Assembly (NCBI GenBank): GCA_029204225.1
Contig: CM055092.1
Span: 17,479,921 to 17,543,920 of the forward strand
Source of the DNA: Diphasiastrum complanatum
Taxonomy: Eukaryota > Streptophyta > Lycopodiopsida > Lycopodiales > Lycopodiaceae
Length of the DNA: 64,000 bases
Direction of reading: 5' to 3'
Position numbers and translations under genes: made by a program
Part shown: in pieces, positions 1 to 11,900 of the stretch
Position numbering within the stretch: position 1 is the first letter of the stretch
Layout: each line of letters opens with the position of its first letter
Notes under the pieces: model-generated
What the model was told of the DNA's origin: nothing
The model's input: only the letters and a program-made list of their open reading frames with translations
Database searches by the model: none

Positions 1-65
1 GAGTGGCTATGGTGATTGATTGATGTGATCTGCATACTGCACTAGATTCTATCGGAATTTCAACT
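1..65. repeat. 3' end of a left LTR, cut by the window edge
   Basis: These 65 bases are identical to 8815-8879, the end of the right LTR, and lie directly before a tRNA-Met-type primer site. This defines the outer LTR element. Confidence 0.85.
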
Positions 66-79
66 TGGTATCAGAGCGG
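66..79 (+). promoter_or_regulatory. Primer binding site of the outer LTR element
   Basis: TGGTATCAGAGC is complementary to the 3' end of initiator tRNA-Met, the usual plant copia primer site, and directly follows the LTR end. Confidence 0.8.
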
Positions 80-1172
80 TAGGGTGATGTAGGTATGCAA
101 ATTTGGTGGAGCTATGGAATAACATATTTCACCAAAAAAAATAGCACTCAAAGCGTCTCAGGAGAGAGGACTCCATATGGGGTATCAGTAGTCCGGATGG
201 CAGGAGATAGCAACGTTCCTTCGATCGGAGCTTCGGGGAAGATCAGAACGATCGGCGTAGGTGAATTCCAGGGAGAACTCACGGAAAATCTTGTAGTTTG
301 GTGGTTTCGAAAAAATCATCGGTGATGGCTACGTTATTCACTATGTGGACAGTCGTTTGGAACAACGGGACTTGCAAGGGATTTGCAAAGAGCAGTGACA
401 GAGAACCATAGCAATTCATAGGAGACAAATTGGTTGAAAACGGAAAAAATTTGGAAAATTTTAGTTTTGTGGGGTGTTGACAGATTTCTCAAAAAATCAG
501 CTTGTTTGAAGTCGATGCTGCACCAAATTGAAAGTTGTGAATTGCATTTGAAAGGTAGAGGTAGGGCAACATCTGTGGAGTTGTGAACTGCAAGAGAAAC
601 CACAAGAAATTGTGGTGTAAAAAGCCCAAAGGTCCTCTCTTTCTCATAGTTAGGGTTTCTGTACAAAAAATCCTAGATTTCTCTCCATTGAACACACTTT
701 TTAGTGTTGTAAAAGCACAAGGCAGGGTGCCCTACTACTATTAATATACTCCCCAGTGGTCGTGGACAGCCATGGAGGAAGTAGAGCACTAGACCGATGG
801 TCAGCTAGGCGACAATAGCTATGGAGGAAGTTTGAGGAAGCAAGGTGAAGGAAGAGAGAGGAGGAGAGGTCGTGGAGCAGTTGTACGTGCCCATCTCAAA
901 TGGGTTGTTGTGTCAAAAAGTGCATTGTGCCTTTATGGAACACATTTGGCACACGGAAACGGTTGATAATCGTAGGATCTGGCCCTTGCTAGATCGATGG
1001 CTGAGGTTGACCTCTTAGGACACAATGTAAACCATTGGATGAAGGGCCACCGTCGAATGTGGTTGAAGGTCGTTGTGAAAGGGACCCTAAAGAGATGAAA
1101 GGCATTTTAATCTTTATCTTCATTATAAATATTTCAAAAGGAAGTTCTGAAAAGGACCCGACTTTTAAAATC
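80..1172 (+). mobile_element. Left interior of the outer LTR element, no recognisable protein
   Basis: Only short ORFs occur here, the longest being 76 codons at 95-325. None shows gag, protease, integrase or RT motifs. With the matching right interior (7143-8409) the element looks non-autonomous (LARD-like) or completely decayed. Confidence 0.5.
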
Positions 1173-1919
1173 TGTTGGAGGGTTTGCGGATCCCAAGGCA
1201 ACCCTAACCCTAGTTAATAAGTGAGAGATTTGGCAATCTACGTGTGTAAGTCCAACCCGATGATCACATAGTTATTTGATTAGTTACAAGTCAATAAAAG
1301 GACTTTAGGCCTTTTTGTGGGACTTTTAATGTCGCAGGGCCTAAATGTCAAGCTAGTGAATAAAGTTGGCTTTCCCTCCAATTTGGATGGTTCCCACTCT
1401 TTTTTAAATTTGAATAATTAGGGAGGCACAAAAATGGACCAATAGGATTCATAGGCCAGGCTCCTCTTCTCTATCATAAAAAGGGACCAACTCGAGCTCC
1501 TACACATGTTCATTTTCTCATTTCAATAAAGTAGATTGGTTCTCTTATGAATTGGATTGATGAATCTCCTTGCTCTCTATTACTTTTCCTCCATCTCTCA
1601 TGCTTTTTTTGTGTTTTGCTAATTGTTGGATTTGAATGTTATTGGGATTGCATGTTATGATATTTTTTATGAGAGAGAAAGGGAGAGAGAGAAAAAGAGT
1701 AGGCTATCTTGTTGTGGATCTTGTGTTAGTGGATGTAGTGTTAATGCTTAGGGTTAATGGATGTTAGAGGTTGATGTGAATCTTTCATTCATGCTGAAAT
1801 CTGAACTATACTATCGCTCTCATGGGAACGAATCTATGCGTGACAACTAACTTCATCTCTTTGATGCTAGATTGATTAGATCTTGGATTGAGGTTAGGCA
1901 AGGAAAGAAACCCACTACA
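1173..1919 (+). repeat. 5' LTR of the nested gypsy-type element
   Basis: 747 bp, aligning end to end with 6414-7142. It contains a GAGA-rich expansion at about 1672-1698 that is shorter in the 3' copy. A TATA-like ATAAAAAGG lies near 1478. Confidence 0.88.
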
Positions 1920-1942
1920 ATTTTGGCACCGTTGCCAGGAAG
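1920..1942 (+). promoter_or_regulatory. Gypsy-type primer binding site
   Basis: TTTGGCACCGTTGCCAGGAA follows the LTR almost directly. It resembles the TGGCGCCGTTGCCGGGGA site common in plant gypsy elements of the Athila/Tat type. Confidence 0.65.
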
Positions 1943-3403
1943 CTATGCCAATTTTTTCAGTTTGCAGCATGATTGTTGGATGGTTAGCTTGCATTAGGCA
2001 TCTTGTCGTGGCATGAATAGTGTTAGATCTATATTTAGGATTAGGTTGGGAGTGATTTTGCTTGATTTGAGTGGATTTGCTTGATTGAAATCTAATATAA
2101 TTGTAGAAAAGAGAAAGCTATTCAGATCACTAATCTTAAGATCCATTTGGATCTGAGATATCAGAAAAAACAACAAATATCGATCAAATCTGTTAGATTT
2201 TGGTCAAAAGGAGGCAAAAATCGTCATTAGAGCTGATAACTTTTTGCCCTCTTTCAGGAAACCTTCGCGAGTTGCAAACACCTTCGGTTTTGATCAAAGA
2301 ACTTTCAATTTGAAGAGCGAACAATCCTTCTCAGCATATTTCCAGAAACATCAAAAAAACCGTCAAAAAATACCAAAAAATCGCCAGAACCCTAAAAATA
2401 CAAAAAAAGAACCTTCTTCTGATTCATTGTGCATAAGTCTGATGCAGATCTATCTAATACCAGGTCGGCAAAGAATAATACCAAAAATAGAAGTTTTTTT
2501 AGGTCAATATTCTCTCTCTTCAAATTCAGGTCTATATCAAATTCAGGTCTATTTAGGTCATAGTTCTCTTAGTTTCTAGACCAGTTTTTCCTTTTCTCGG
2601 TCCTAGGAATCTGGGATGTCTGCGTCCTTCCAAGACGCTAATCTCACTTTGCTCTTTGGGTAGTGGATCCTTGTAGATGGGTGTAGGTTTGAATATTGGC
2701 TTCTCAATGACTATTGGGTTGTCTACCTCCGATGGCGATTTTGGTGTAGGTTTGGGTTTTTTGGAAGGTAGCTGTCCTCGCCATATTTTTGTCGAAAAAA
2801 GTCACTTTTTTGCAAATATACCAGTATTACTCTTGATCCTTCTCCAAAACCTTCGTCGAGTTTCCAGAACATTCTATTTATAGTGAAATACTATTTTTGA
2901 GTTCGACGAAGATTCTTCTTGTCCAGATCATAGAAAATATTGATTTTTACACTCGTCAAACTACGAAAACTGTATTTTTACGTGCCATAAACCTTCGTCG
3001 GATTTACCCTAGTTTTATCTGTCAAATCTTGAATCTAAGAGTTCGGCGAAGGTTATTTCCATTGAAATTGTCTAAAAAGTTGATCAAAGAGTTTTTTTTT
3101 CAAAATAGCACTGTTGAACCTTTGTCGAGCCAATCTTCGCCTAGGAACCTTCGACATAATATTTTTAGATTTTGATTTTCCAGATCAAGTCTCCATCAAA
3201 ATTTGGGTCAAATCAGATACATTCTTATTGGGATTCTGAGAAATTTTTCATTTTTTGAGAAGTATCAATTAATTAAATTTTGAAATCTTTTTCACGATAT
3301 ATCAGATTTTTAAAAAGTGGAATAGATCTAGCTGATCTGATCTGAGATAGTTTTTGATTGAAAAATCTAGATCCAATCTCATTGTCTGTCTTGATTTGAA
3401 TTT
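1943..3403 (+). mobile_element. Leader of the nested gypsy-type element
   Basis: AT-rich, no domain seen. It has several repeats of a CCTTCGTCG-like motif (about 2840-3150), apparently low-complexity leader sequence. The longest ORF, 111 codons at 2244-2579, shows no motif. Confidence 0.4.
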
Positions 3404-3755
3404 GTGACGATGGTTGCCCCTGAAGGTGCTCTTGGAGGTGCTCCTCAAGACGTCAATCCAATCATTGTTAGAAGAGCACCCCATTTGGATCTACCTAAAT
3501 ACAATGGATTAACAGATCCAGTTAGATTTCTTCAGATCTATGCTGATTTTTGTGAAGTCTATGGCAAAATTTTCCCTCAAGATAAACTTAAGTATTTTCC
3601 TATGGCCTTAATAGGCGCAGCACAAGATTGGTACTATAATCAAGATTAAATTGGGCGTGCAGATTGGGAGATTGTTAAAAGAGCCCTTATCACACGGTTC
3701 AAATCTCGGAAGTTTATGGAAGATCCCTTCCTACTTCTAAGTAATATTAAAATGG
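3404..3755 (+). pseudogene. Gypsy gag fragment
   Basis: Codes HLDLPKYNGLTDPVRFLQIY and KYFPMALIGAAQDWY, then, after a stop at 3647 and in the same phase, RADWEIVKRALITRFKSRKF. This is the retrotransposon gag (capsid) pattern. It runs without a clear end into copia integrase sequence near 3755. Confidence 0.65.
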
Positions 3756-5196
3756 GAAAGATACAGATCCTTAGATCTGACAACGGAGGTGAATACAAAA
3801 GCAAAAAATTCTCAAGATTCTGCGAAGAACAGGGGATAGAACACCAGTTCACTCCTGCATACACACCAGAATACAATGGTGTTGCAGAAAGAAGAAACAT
3901 TAATAGATCTACAATGACAACGCTGAAATGTGGACAGGCAGAAAGCCTGATCTGTCATACGTATGAGTGTTTGGATGTGCAACATACAAGCACATTTCAA
4001 AAGAAAAAAGAAACAATCATGGTCGGCTACTCGAACAGAACACATGTGTACAGGCTCTACAACCCAACCACGAAAAAGATTGTTTCAAACAGAGATGTGA
4101 AGTTCGATGAGTCCCTATTCCCTGGACTGAAAGACGAAAGAGACCATGAGATCTTCACACTGCTACCTATTCAAGAGGGAGATCGAGGACAGACATCAAA
4201 CCAGAATGCAAAGCTGCAGACTCCAGAGCAGCAGGAAGCAGAGGATCAATCCCACGAACAAGAAACGTTCGAGCAGTGACGAAGCGAACCTAGAAGGTCA
4301 ACAAGACAAAGAAGACCTCTAGACCACTACTCTAACAATTTTCAATGGAGCAAAGACACACAATTCGGGTACTGCAGCTTCACTGAAGGACCAGCAACAT
4401 ACCAAGAAGCTATCCAAAGTCCAGAGGGTGAATTCTTGAAGCAGACAATGTCAGAGGGTCTGAATGCGCCAGAAAGGTGCTAAAGCAGTACCACATGATG
4501 GACTGCAAAGAAAAGACCACACCAATGATAGCTGGAGCCAAGCTCACAAAGCAGGATTGCCCAAAAACGGAAGAGGAAGAACAGAAGATGGCAGGTGTAC
4601 CCTACCAAAACTTAATCGGTAGTCTGATGTATCTCACAATTTGTACCAGACCCGATTTAGCTTTCTCTCTTTACACCTTGAGCCAATTCTCTTCCAATCT
4701 TGGCCTGGCACATTGGCAAATGGCAAAACGAATCCTACAGTATTTGAAGGGTACCCAGAATATGGGATTCATCTACATAGCTGAAAATGAAAAAAAGGGA
4801 TTCGAGTTGCACCACTACAGTGATGCAAGTTGGGCGAGCTGCAAAGATGACAGCAAGTCCATTACTGGAGGATGTACAATAGTGTGCAGAGCCACAATTA
4901 GCTGGATATGCAAAAAGAAAACCTTGATGGCTCAATCTTCTTGCAAAGCTGAATATGTCGCAGCTTCAAAAATGGCGAATGAGGTAGTGTGGCTACAAAT
5001 GATGCTGGAGGCAATCGGCATACCACAAGAAGGGCCAAGCACGACGATGATGGACTCTCAGAGTGCCATCTATTTCTCCCAGGATCCTGTCTTTCATTCC
5101 AAGACAAAACACATACCTCTGAAGTACCATCACATTTGAGATTTGATCTCGAAAGGAGAGCTCCAGGTCCAGTATATAAAATCTGAAGACATGATT
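3756..5196 (+). pseudogene. LTR-less copia fragment: integrase C-half, RT start, RNase H
   Basis: Starts in the integrase core (ILRSDNGGEYKSKKF, then NGVAERRN with the catalytic Glu) and runs to a Lys/Glu-rich tail ending at 4279. A short RT start follows (ATYQEAIQSPEG, about 4398). The RT palm is deleted and the sequence jumps to the connection and RNase H (IGSLMYLTICTRPDLAF; HHYSDASWASCKDD; DSQSAIYFSQDPVFHSKTKH), ending at 5139-5196 near IKSEDMIV. No copia LTR or primer site flanks it, so it was captured by the gypsy-type element. Confidence 0.85.
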
Positions 5197-5289
5197 GTAT
5201 TTGCGAATACGAAAACTAAAACAAAAAAAAAAACAGTTTCGCTTTCGCGACACTGAACAATTTTTTGCTTCCACGACAAAACTTACAAA

Positions 5290-6363
5290 GTGGCCCTTAA
5301 GGGATTCCAAGGTCACTTTGGTAGGTTCAAAAGAGCAGCTTCAACTGAGTTGGTAAAGGCTAAAGCAACTATCAGTGCCTATGAAAAAGCAGTCGCTCAG
5401 GTAATGGAAGCCGGACCACAAGTCCCAACACCGGTCATGCCGCAATTCTCCCCTACGCGCCAAGAGGATGCACCAATGGATACAGGGATGGATTTGGGCA
5501 TGGACCAAGGGGGAGCTCCAGAAATAGAAGAACAACCGCCAGTTTTACAGGCAGTGCCAAAGAGTCCATCTTCATCAAGGACCACACCGTTATTTAGAAG
5601 GCCAATCAGTGTTGAGGACCAGATCTAGAGTTTCTTATCGCAACATCCGCATGAGTCCTCGCATGGTGGTTGGGTCCTTAGGTTCAAGACCTTGGAGATA
5701 GAGGCCAACAAAGAATTGGACAAAATATTTGCATTGGGAGAGCAATCAGCATGGAGAGTTACCATTTTTAAAAAAACTTCAGAATCTATCAGGAGTTATG
5801 TGGCCAACCCTCGCCAGTTGTGGGTAGATCCGTATTATGTGCCAATGTCGAGAAGGAATAAATGGAAGGATTTGGGATTGGCTATGGACAAAATCACAAT
5901 CCATACACCCAATTGGCCAATCATCCATCAGCCATACACTTGGACGATATCAGTGAATTTCCACTGGGCCTTACAAGCGTACCAGCGGGAGTATATCCAC
6001 TCTCCCGATCTAACAATGCGACAATCGGCGATGTTTGCAAAAGATTTAACTATGTTGGCATCAGTGGCAACCAGATGGGATGATTGTCTTTCTCCTCTGG
6101 CATTCGATCCAAATAAGCCAATGGCCTCGGAGAAAATCAAGGATCAACTGCCGGTTACTCGACTATATTTTTGTGCAGCAATGATGGGAGGCTCTTGGGA
6201 ATCTCATTTCACGTCATGGACAACCTCAAAGTGGATTGCAGGAGCCTATCGTTGTTTTATGCCATATAATTTGGATTTTAATACTGTCCGACTTGACTTT
6301 ATGGAGAAGGTGCAGTACCATTTAATAAAGATTCGTCACGATGCCAATAAAAATCTCCAATAA
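5290..6363 (+). CDS. Unrecognised ORF region upstream of the 3' LTR (one internal stop)
   Basis: Open from 5290 to a stop at 5626, then open again from 5692 (ATG) to 6363 in another reading phase: 112 and 223 codons. The first part is Pro/Met-rich and looks disordered. The second looks globular and is Trp-rich (WVDPYYVPMSRRNKWKD, TWTISVNFHWALQAYQREY, MMGGSWESHFTSWTTSKW). I see no zinc knuckle, protease, RT, integrase or membrane segment. It ends 50 bp before the 3' LTR, where Athila/Tat elements keep an extra ORF. It could be such an ORF, a captured host gene or a divergent gag. Confidence 0.4.
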
Positions 6364-6413
6364 CAACATCTTGCAGGTGTCGTGAGACCACCACCAATTT
6401 TGGTGGAGGATAC

Positions 6414-7142
6414 TGTTGGAGGGTTTGTGGATCCCAAGGCAACCCTAACCCTAGTTAATAAGTGAGAGAGATTTGGCACCCTGTGTGTATAAGTCCAACC
6501 TGATGATCACATAGTTATTTGATTAGTTACAAGTCAATAAAAGGACTAGGCCTTTTTGCGGGACTTTTAATGTCGTAGGGCCTAAATGTCAAGTTAGCGA
6601 ATAAAGTTGAGTTTCCCTCCAATTTGGATGGTTCCCACTCTTTTTTAAATTTGAATAATTAGGGAGGCGGAAATGGACCAATAGGATTCAGAGGCCAGGG
6701 TCCTCCTCTCTACTATAAAAAGGGACCAACTCAAGTTCCTACACATGTTCATTTCCTCATTTCAATAAAGCAGCTTGGTTCTCTTGTGAAATTGATTGAT
6801 GAATGTCCTTGCTCTCTATCACTTTTCCTCCATCTCTCATGCTTTATTTGTGTTTTGCTAATTGTTGGATCTGATTGTTATTGGGATTGCATGTTATTAT
6901 AGTTTTTATGAGAGAGAAAGAATAAGCTATCTTGTTGTGGATCTAGTGTTAGTGGATGTAGTGTTAATGCTTAGGGTTAACGGATGTTAGAGTTAGATGT
7001 GAATCTTCCATTCATGCTGAAATCTGAACTATACTATCGCTCTAATGGGAACGAATATATGCGTGACAACTAACTTCGTCTCTTTGATGCTAGATTGATT
7101 AGATCTTGGATTGAGGTTAGGCAAAGAAAGAAACCCACTACA
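6414..7142 (+). repeat. 3' LTR of the nested gypsy-type element
   Basis: 729 bp, closely matching 1173-1919 with scattered substitutions and an 18-bp length difference. A TATA box (TATAAAAAG) is near 6714. It is preceded by the purine-rich GGTGGAGGATA. Confidence 0.88.
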
Positions 7143-8409
7143 AAGTCACTTATTCTTCATTAAGAAACTTTAGGATAAATTTGTAGTTCATTTTGCAAGG
7201 CAAAAATGGCTTTGGGACTAACTATAGCTAGAAGGCACTTTTTTTGGCCATCCTTGGGCCAAAATGACCTCTAAAATTGGCTACTTTGAGCCAGCGGATA
7301 GAGCAACATCACAGAGTAGGGAGAAAGGAATTTCGTGGAGTTTTCATCACCATTCCACTAAGCGGAGTGCGGGTGACCTAGTGATGGGCTACATTTTGCT
7401 ATTTAGGTACCGTAAGGCCAAATTTGGGGCATTTCTTGGCTGGTGAAACCTGCTATAGGGCAGTACAATGAGGCATAATCACTTCTAAATCATTATTACT
7501 TACTCTTGACAGGGTAACAGGGTGTTTGGAAGCGGTAAATGCAGTATGGGGGCCTATGGTGAGTTTTGCATACATTCATTCATTGAGTCCTTGGTAGACT
7601 CTTGTGCTTGGAGCATGGGGAATGGATGGGGATCAGCTTTCAGGGCTTATTGGATAGTTGGATATGCTTGGATGTGAGGGCATCTTGGTTACAGGTGCGA
7701 GCCGTGGTTGAAAATTTATTCGGTGACCAGTGGTGTAGCAATGGATCTGCAGGTGGCACAGGTGTTGGTATGACATGATACCACATATGGGCAGGCCTTG
7801 GTCATGTATTTGACACTTTCTCATTCGTGTTGGTTTGCATGAGTGTGTGTGGGCTTGCATGTTACCTTGTCACGAGGGTCTAGATCTGAGTCAGAGTTAT
7901 ATATGGTTGTGCATTTGCTACAGGAAAACAAAGTAGTTATTTATGCTCACTGACTTGTCGTTATATCTACTAGCTATCTATCTGGTGAGGGTATAGCCTT
8001 ATTATGGTGGCAGTAAGATTTCCTCAAGTTGAGCCTCAGTCACTCATTTATGTCAGCTTTACAAGTTTGTGCTTGTAAGTGTCTGATAGGATGTCAGCCT
8101 AGCTAGATGGAGGATGTAAGTCTCATGGTGGCAATGGGACTTCCTCAGTTTGAGCCATGTCGCTCATGTGGTCCACTTGTAGTCAAGTCGGGATTGGGGA
8201 CGAGTCAGTTGGTCGAGAGTATGGTAGACTCTTTGTATGAGCATTGTGTTTGCATGATACTTTGTGGGTCAAACCTGGTGGTTTGTTGGTGTGCTTGAGT
8301 GTGAGTCAAGTACAATGTAGCAGGGATATGCATAACATCCTTTGGATACTCCAGACGTTGCTACAAATTATTGCTTTTCACTCTTATCACATTTGAGCTT
8401 AAGGGAGAG
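7143..8409 (+). mobile_element. Right interior of the outer LTR element, non-coding
   Basis: Lies between the nested element and the outer 3' LTR. Only ORFs of 60-75 codons occur, none with a domain. It ends in the polypurine tract AAGGGAGAGAG just before the LTR. Confidence 0.5.
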
Positions 8410-8879
8410 AGTTAGAAATCAGTTTTGATCTGATTCATTATTATAAGCTTCAAATGTGATACTGTAATAAATGTACAGTTATTCAGTTTACTTTTTTCAA
8501 TAGTGATCCGGACGTGACCCACTATCGTTATATCAGTCGGGCACTTGTCCCGTAGACGGCTACTTGGGTTAGCTGAGTAGCCACACGTAGAGAAATTAGC
8601 ATATATAGTGTATTTTTTGACAACATTGCTATACTCATGTGCATGTCCTGAGTTTCTCAGTCTTTCAGCCCATGTTGGGCCTATTAGTTAGACAGGTGTC
8701 TATTTTAGTGTGTTGACACTTGTCGAGCCCATGCATGTTGGGGTTTTTGGTATATGTACAGTTTTCTCTTTGTAATCTATAACTTTTGTTGTGCCATCTT
8801 TGAGAGCTTGTCAGGAGTGGCTATGGTGATTGATTGATGTGATCTGCATACTGCACTAGATTCTATCGGAATTTCAACT
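8410..8879 (+). repeat. 3' LTR of the outer element
   Basis: Starts at GTTAGAAATCAG after the polypurine tract AAGGGAGAG. Its last 65 bases equal window positions 1-65. About 470 bp. Confidence 0.75.
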
Positions 8880-8943
8880 ACAGCTTCATAGTTGTCATAT
8901 ATGTACGATGTTTCAACTACAGCTTCATAGTTGTCATATATGT
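8871..8943. repeat. 39-bp tandem duplication overlapping the LTR end
   Basis: The unit starting TTTCAACTACAGCTTCATAG occurs at 8871 and again at 8910. The first copy begins inside the LTR end. Confidence 0.85.
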
Positions 8944-11900
8944 CTCTATAAACATCATACTTTTGCCAATATTACACAATGTTTGAGTCATTTGAGCCGA
9001 GCAAGAGGACCAATTTACAACAATATTTGACTCATTTGAGCCTAGCAAGAGGACCAATTTGCAATTTGCAATAATGCCATATAAAAAGAGAAGTTTACAA
9101 GAAAATCTTAAGGGTTATTCTCACATAAACCCTAATTACAAGTGCCAATCTCATACCAAATGAGATGTTGAGAAGTGCATTTGCCTTCCTAATATATTCA
9201 TAGACGAAATTTTATTTCATAGAAGATGTTTTTTACTCTCTTTTTTTAAGAGTACTTTCACTATGATTTCATTCAAATAAAAGTTGTGAGTCTAGAGCAA
9301 AAGTAAAATTGTGATCCACTAATGCAACAAGCATTAGGGAAGTTTTATAGATAGAATTGATAGAATTAAACAGTCTCTCTCTAGTAATTATGATAGTCAT
9401 ACAATAATTGACAGCCCTTTCTCCACACTTCCACGTTCTTCACGTAGATGTTCTACCACATAAGAGCTCCATTCATATGAAATTTTAGGTTTTCATAGTA
9501 CTGTCGTTGAGGGTGAAATAGTTGGATGTGATGACCTTGAATTCGACACAAAATCTTGTTTCATCCTTGCATAACAAATGAAGAAATTTGGGAATCATCA
9601 AATCTCTTGAAACAAAGTATCAACAAACATGGACCTATTGACACATCCTTAAAAAAGCAATTGAGACAATGATTAGTGTCATACTGAAACTTGTTCTTAG
9701 ATTAATTATAGTGAATTCAGCGTGCACACTTTAGTATTAATCTTTTAGAACACAAATTTATAAGTGACCTCCATAAAGGCCATAAAAGCATGAACAAAAG
9801 GTACAATCTTGATTTAGGAATTACCTTTATCATCTCTACAAACTTCAACAATCAGCTTCATCACTCCAATAGCATACGTCCCTGGAGAAGCAAGGTCACA
9901 TATTATCTTACAATTATGTAAGCCTTGCAAGTAAGACCACATTCCAACCTTATAATTATGTACATGCATAATTATGAGCATTTTGAACAACTTCACAAAC
10001 TTTAATTGTCCCCTTGAATATACAATCTTTTCATGCTATCATAGAAAACTTTCATAACCCGATGTACAATTTATTTCACTTCATAGTGGTAGAGGTAGAC
10101 AAACTTTTTGTGAAAGTAAACTCATATTAGTTCAATCAACAAAAATTGATTTCTCTCTAGATTAGCACACCACGAATCCTCTTCTATCATACACAAAAGT
10201 AGAAAAATCGCCCAAACCCTTTTCTTAATATTATAATTTGGCTCATGTGGTCCAAAAAACAAGACCTAGAATCAAAAGATTCACCTTTTTTAATATATAT
10301 GGGTGTGAATTTGCATAGTCATTATTGTAAGCATGTAAATGAATGTCTACCACCACTTATTAAAGATATATGTCCATGGAATATCCATTTGAACTAACCT
10401 AGGGTTCAGATTTTAAGTCTTTGTTTGATTCGGTTCATTTATCATTGTAAATAATTTTGAGATTTGCTCAATGGCTATTTCCTAATGTTTGTGCTTCAAA
10501 TAATTACATGTGAGATTTTGAACTCTTTTGTATGCATCCTTTGGTCACATACATTCAAGGCCCATGTAATAGTAGCCACATTTTGAACCGATTAAAAAAT
10601 GATTATAACAACTCTCCAATTGCATCTTCGAGCTAGCACTTTTTACAAAATAAACTTGTTATAATTGGAGTTTTCTCAATTTTGATCTAAGTATACTTTT
10701 ACATCTAAGTACCATACAAATATATATGTCCCCCCAATCTTTACATTCTAAATCCACACATTTTTCAAAAAATATTGAAACTTTAATTCAATTTTTAGTG
10801 AGCACAAAATCATCAAAAGATTAGTAAAAACATGCATATGTACATGGTTAATTACATGTAGAACACAAGGCAAAGTACAAAAAGCACAAGGCAAAATACA
10901 AATCATAAGTGCATTGTTCACCCTATATATAGTTCATAGGTGAAAAATTATTTACTCCAAGTACCAAATCAATTTTTCAAAGTTGGTTGGAAGAATAAAA
11001 ATAATTTTGAACTTTTTTGCTTGAATTTTTGTTTTGATTGCTAGATTCAATTGTATGTAGGATTGAAATATTTCGAATGATACGTTATTTTAATCAGTTA
11101 TGGGCATGGCACATAGTTTCGATTGAGAAGGGGTTTGAGGCCCGCTAAAGCGAGGTCCACCAACTAAAATGGGCCAAATACAGCTCTGCTTTTAATGGTT
11201 AGTAAAAAAAAAAGTAATTGAAAATATATACACGCTAATTTTGCCCTCTTGCCAGATATAAGTTAGTAGTTAGTATCGAGAACTCTTTAACTTCAAGAGT
11301 CGGAAACAAGGTGATTGAAATATCACGAGAAGCTTTGCCTTTTATGTATGCAGGGCATTCAAATTGTTAAAAGTTAAAAGGAAACAAAGATTGCACTTTA
11401 ACAAAATTAAACAAACACAACAATAACTTAGAGCGAGACCTCAACTTTTAGCAAATCCTCACAATAGTTTACCTCTATCGTGGCAAAGCTAAAAACAAAA
11501 ATGTATTTTACAAAAATAAAAAAATTTGAGAAATACATTTTAATGCTCAAACTCACCTAGGAGTGACTCATTAGCTTTTAGCCTAGTAACACTTTCTTTC
11601 AAGTAACTAAAACTTGTTCTAAAATAATACGAAGTCCTAAATCTAAAGGTATATTTCAGCTAACACTAGGTTTTTTTTTTAGCAGCATAAAAGCACGATA
11701 CAATGCTACCTACTTAGCAATTTTCAATCATTGCTGCAACCAAGAAAATTGTTTCTATTGAGTTCTATTTAGCGTTGACACATAAGAGTTAAGAGAAGAC
11801 TTTGCAACATTTTCATCATGAAGTAAATTCACACCACCTCCTCAAGCCAATTTCAATAATCGTTAAAATATTCGATTCCTACATTCCCAAAGACTTTGGA

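Larger units (their letters stand above)
1173..7142 (+). mobile_element. Nested chimeric gypsy-type LTR retrotransposon
   Basis: Flanked by direct LTRs at 1173-1919 and 6414-7142, both starting TGTTGGAGGG and ending CACTACA. The flanking pentamers AAATC and AAGTC differ at one base, as expected of an old 5-bp target duplication. Inside, in order: a gypsy-type primer site, a long AT-rich leader, a gag fragment, an LTR-less copia piece and an unrecognised ORF. There is no complete pol, so the element could not have moved itself. Confidence 0.85.

Noticed and set aside
1190-1216. Telomere-like CCCTAACCCTAG in the LTRs (also near 6440)
   Set aside because: Only about two repeat units, present in both LTR copies as part of the element; not a telomeric tract.
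3404-4279. A single fused gag-integrase gene
   Set aside because: The gag part ends in a stop at 3647 and the integrase part belongs to a different superfamily; it is a junction of two elements, not a gene fusion.
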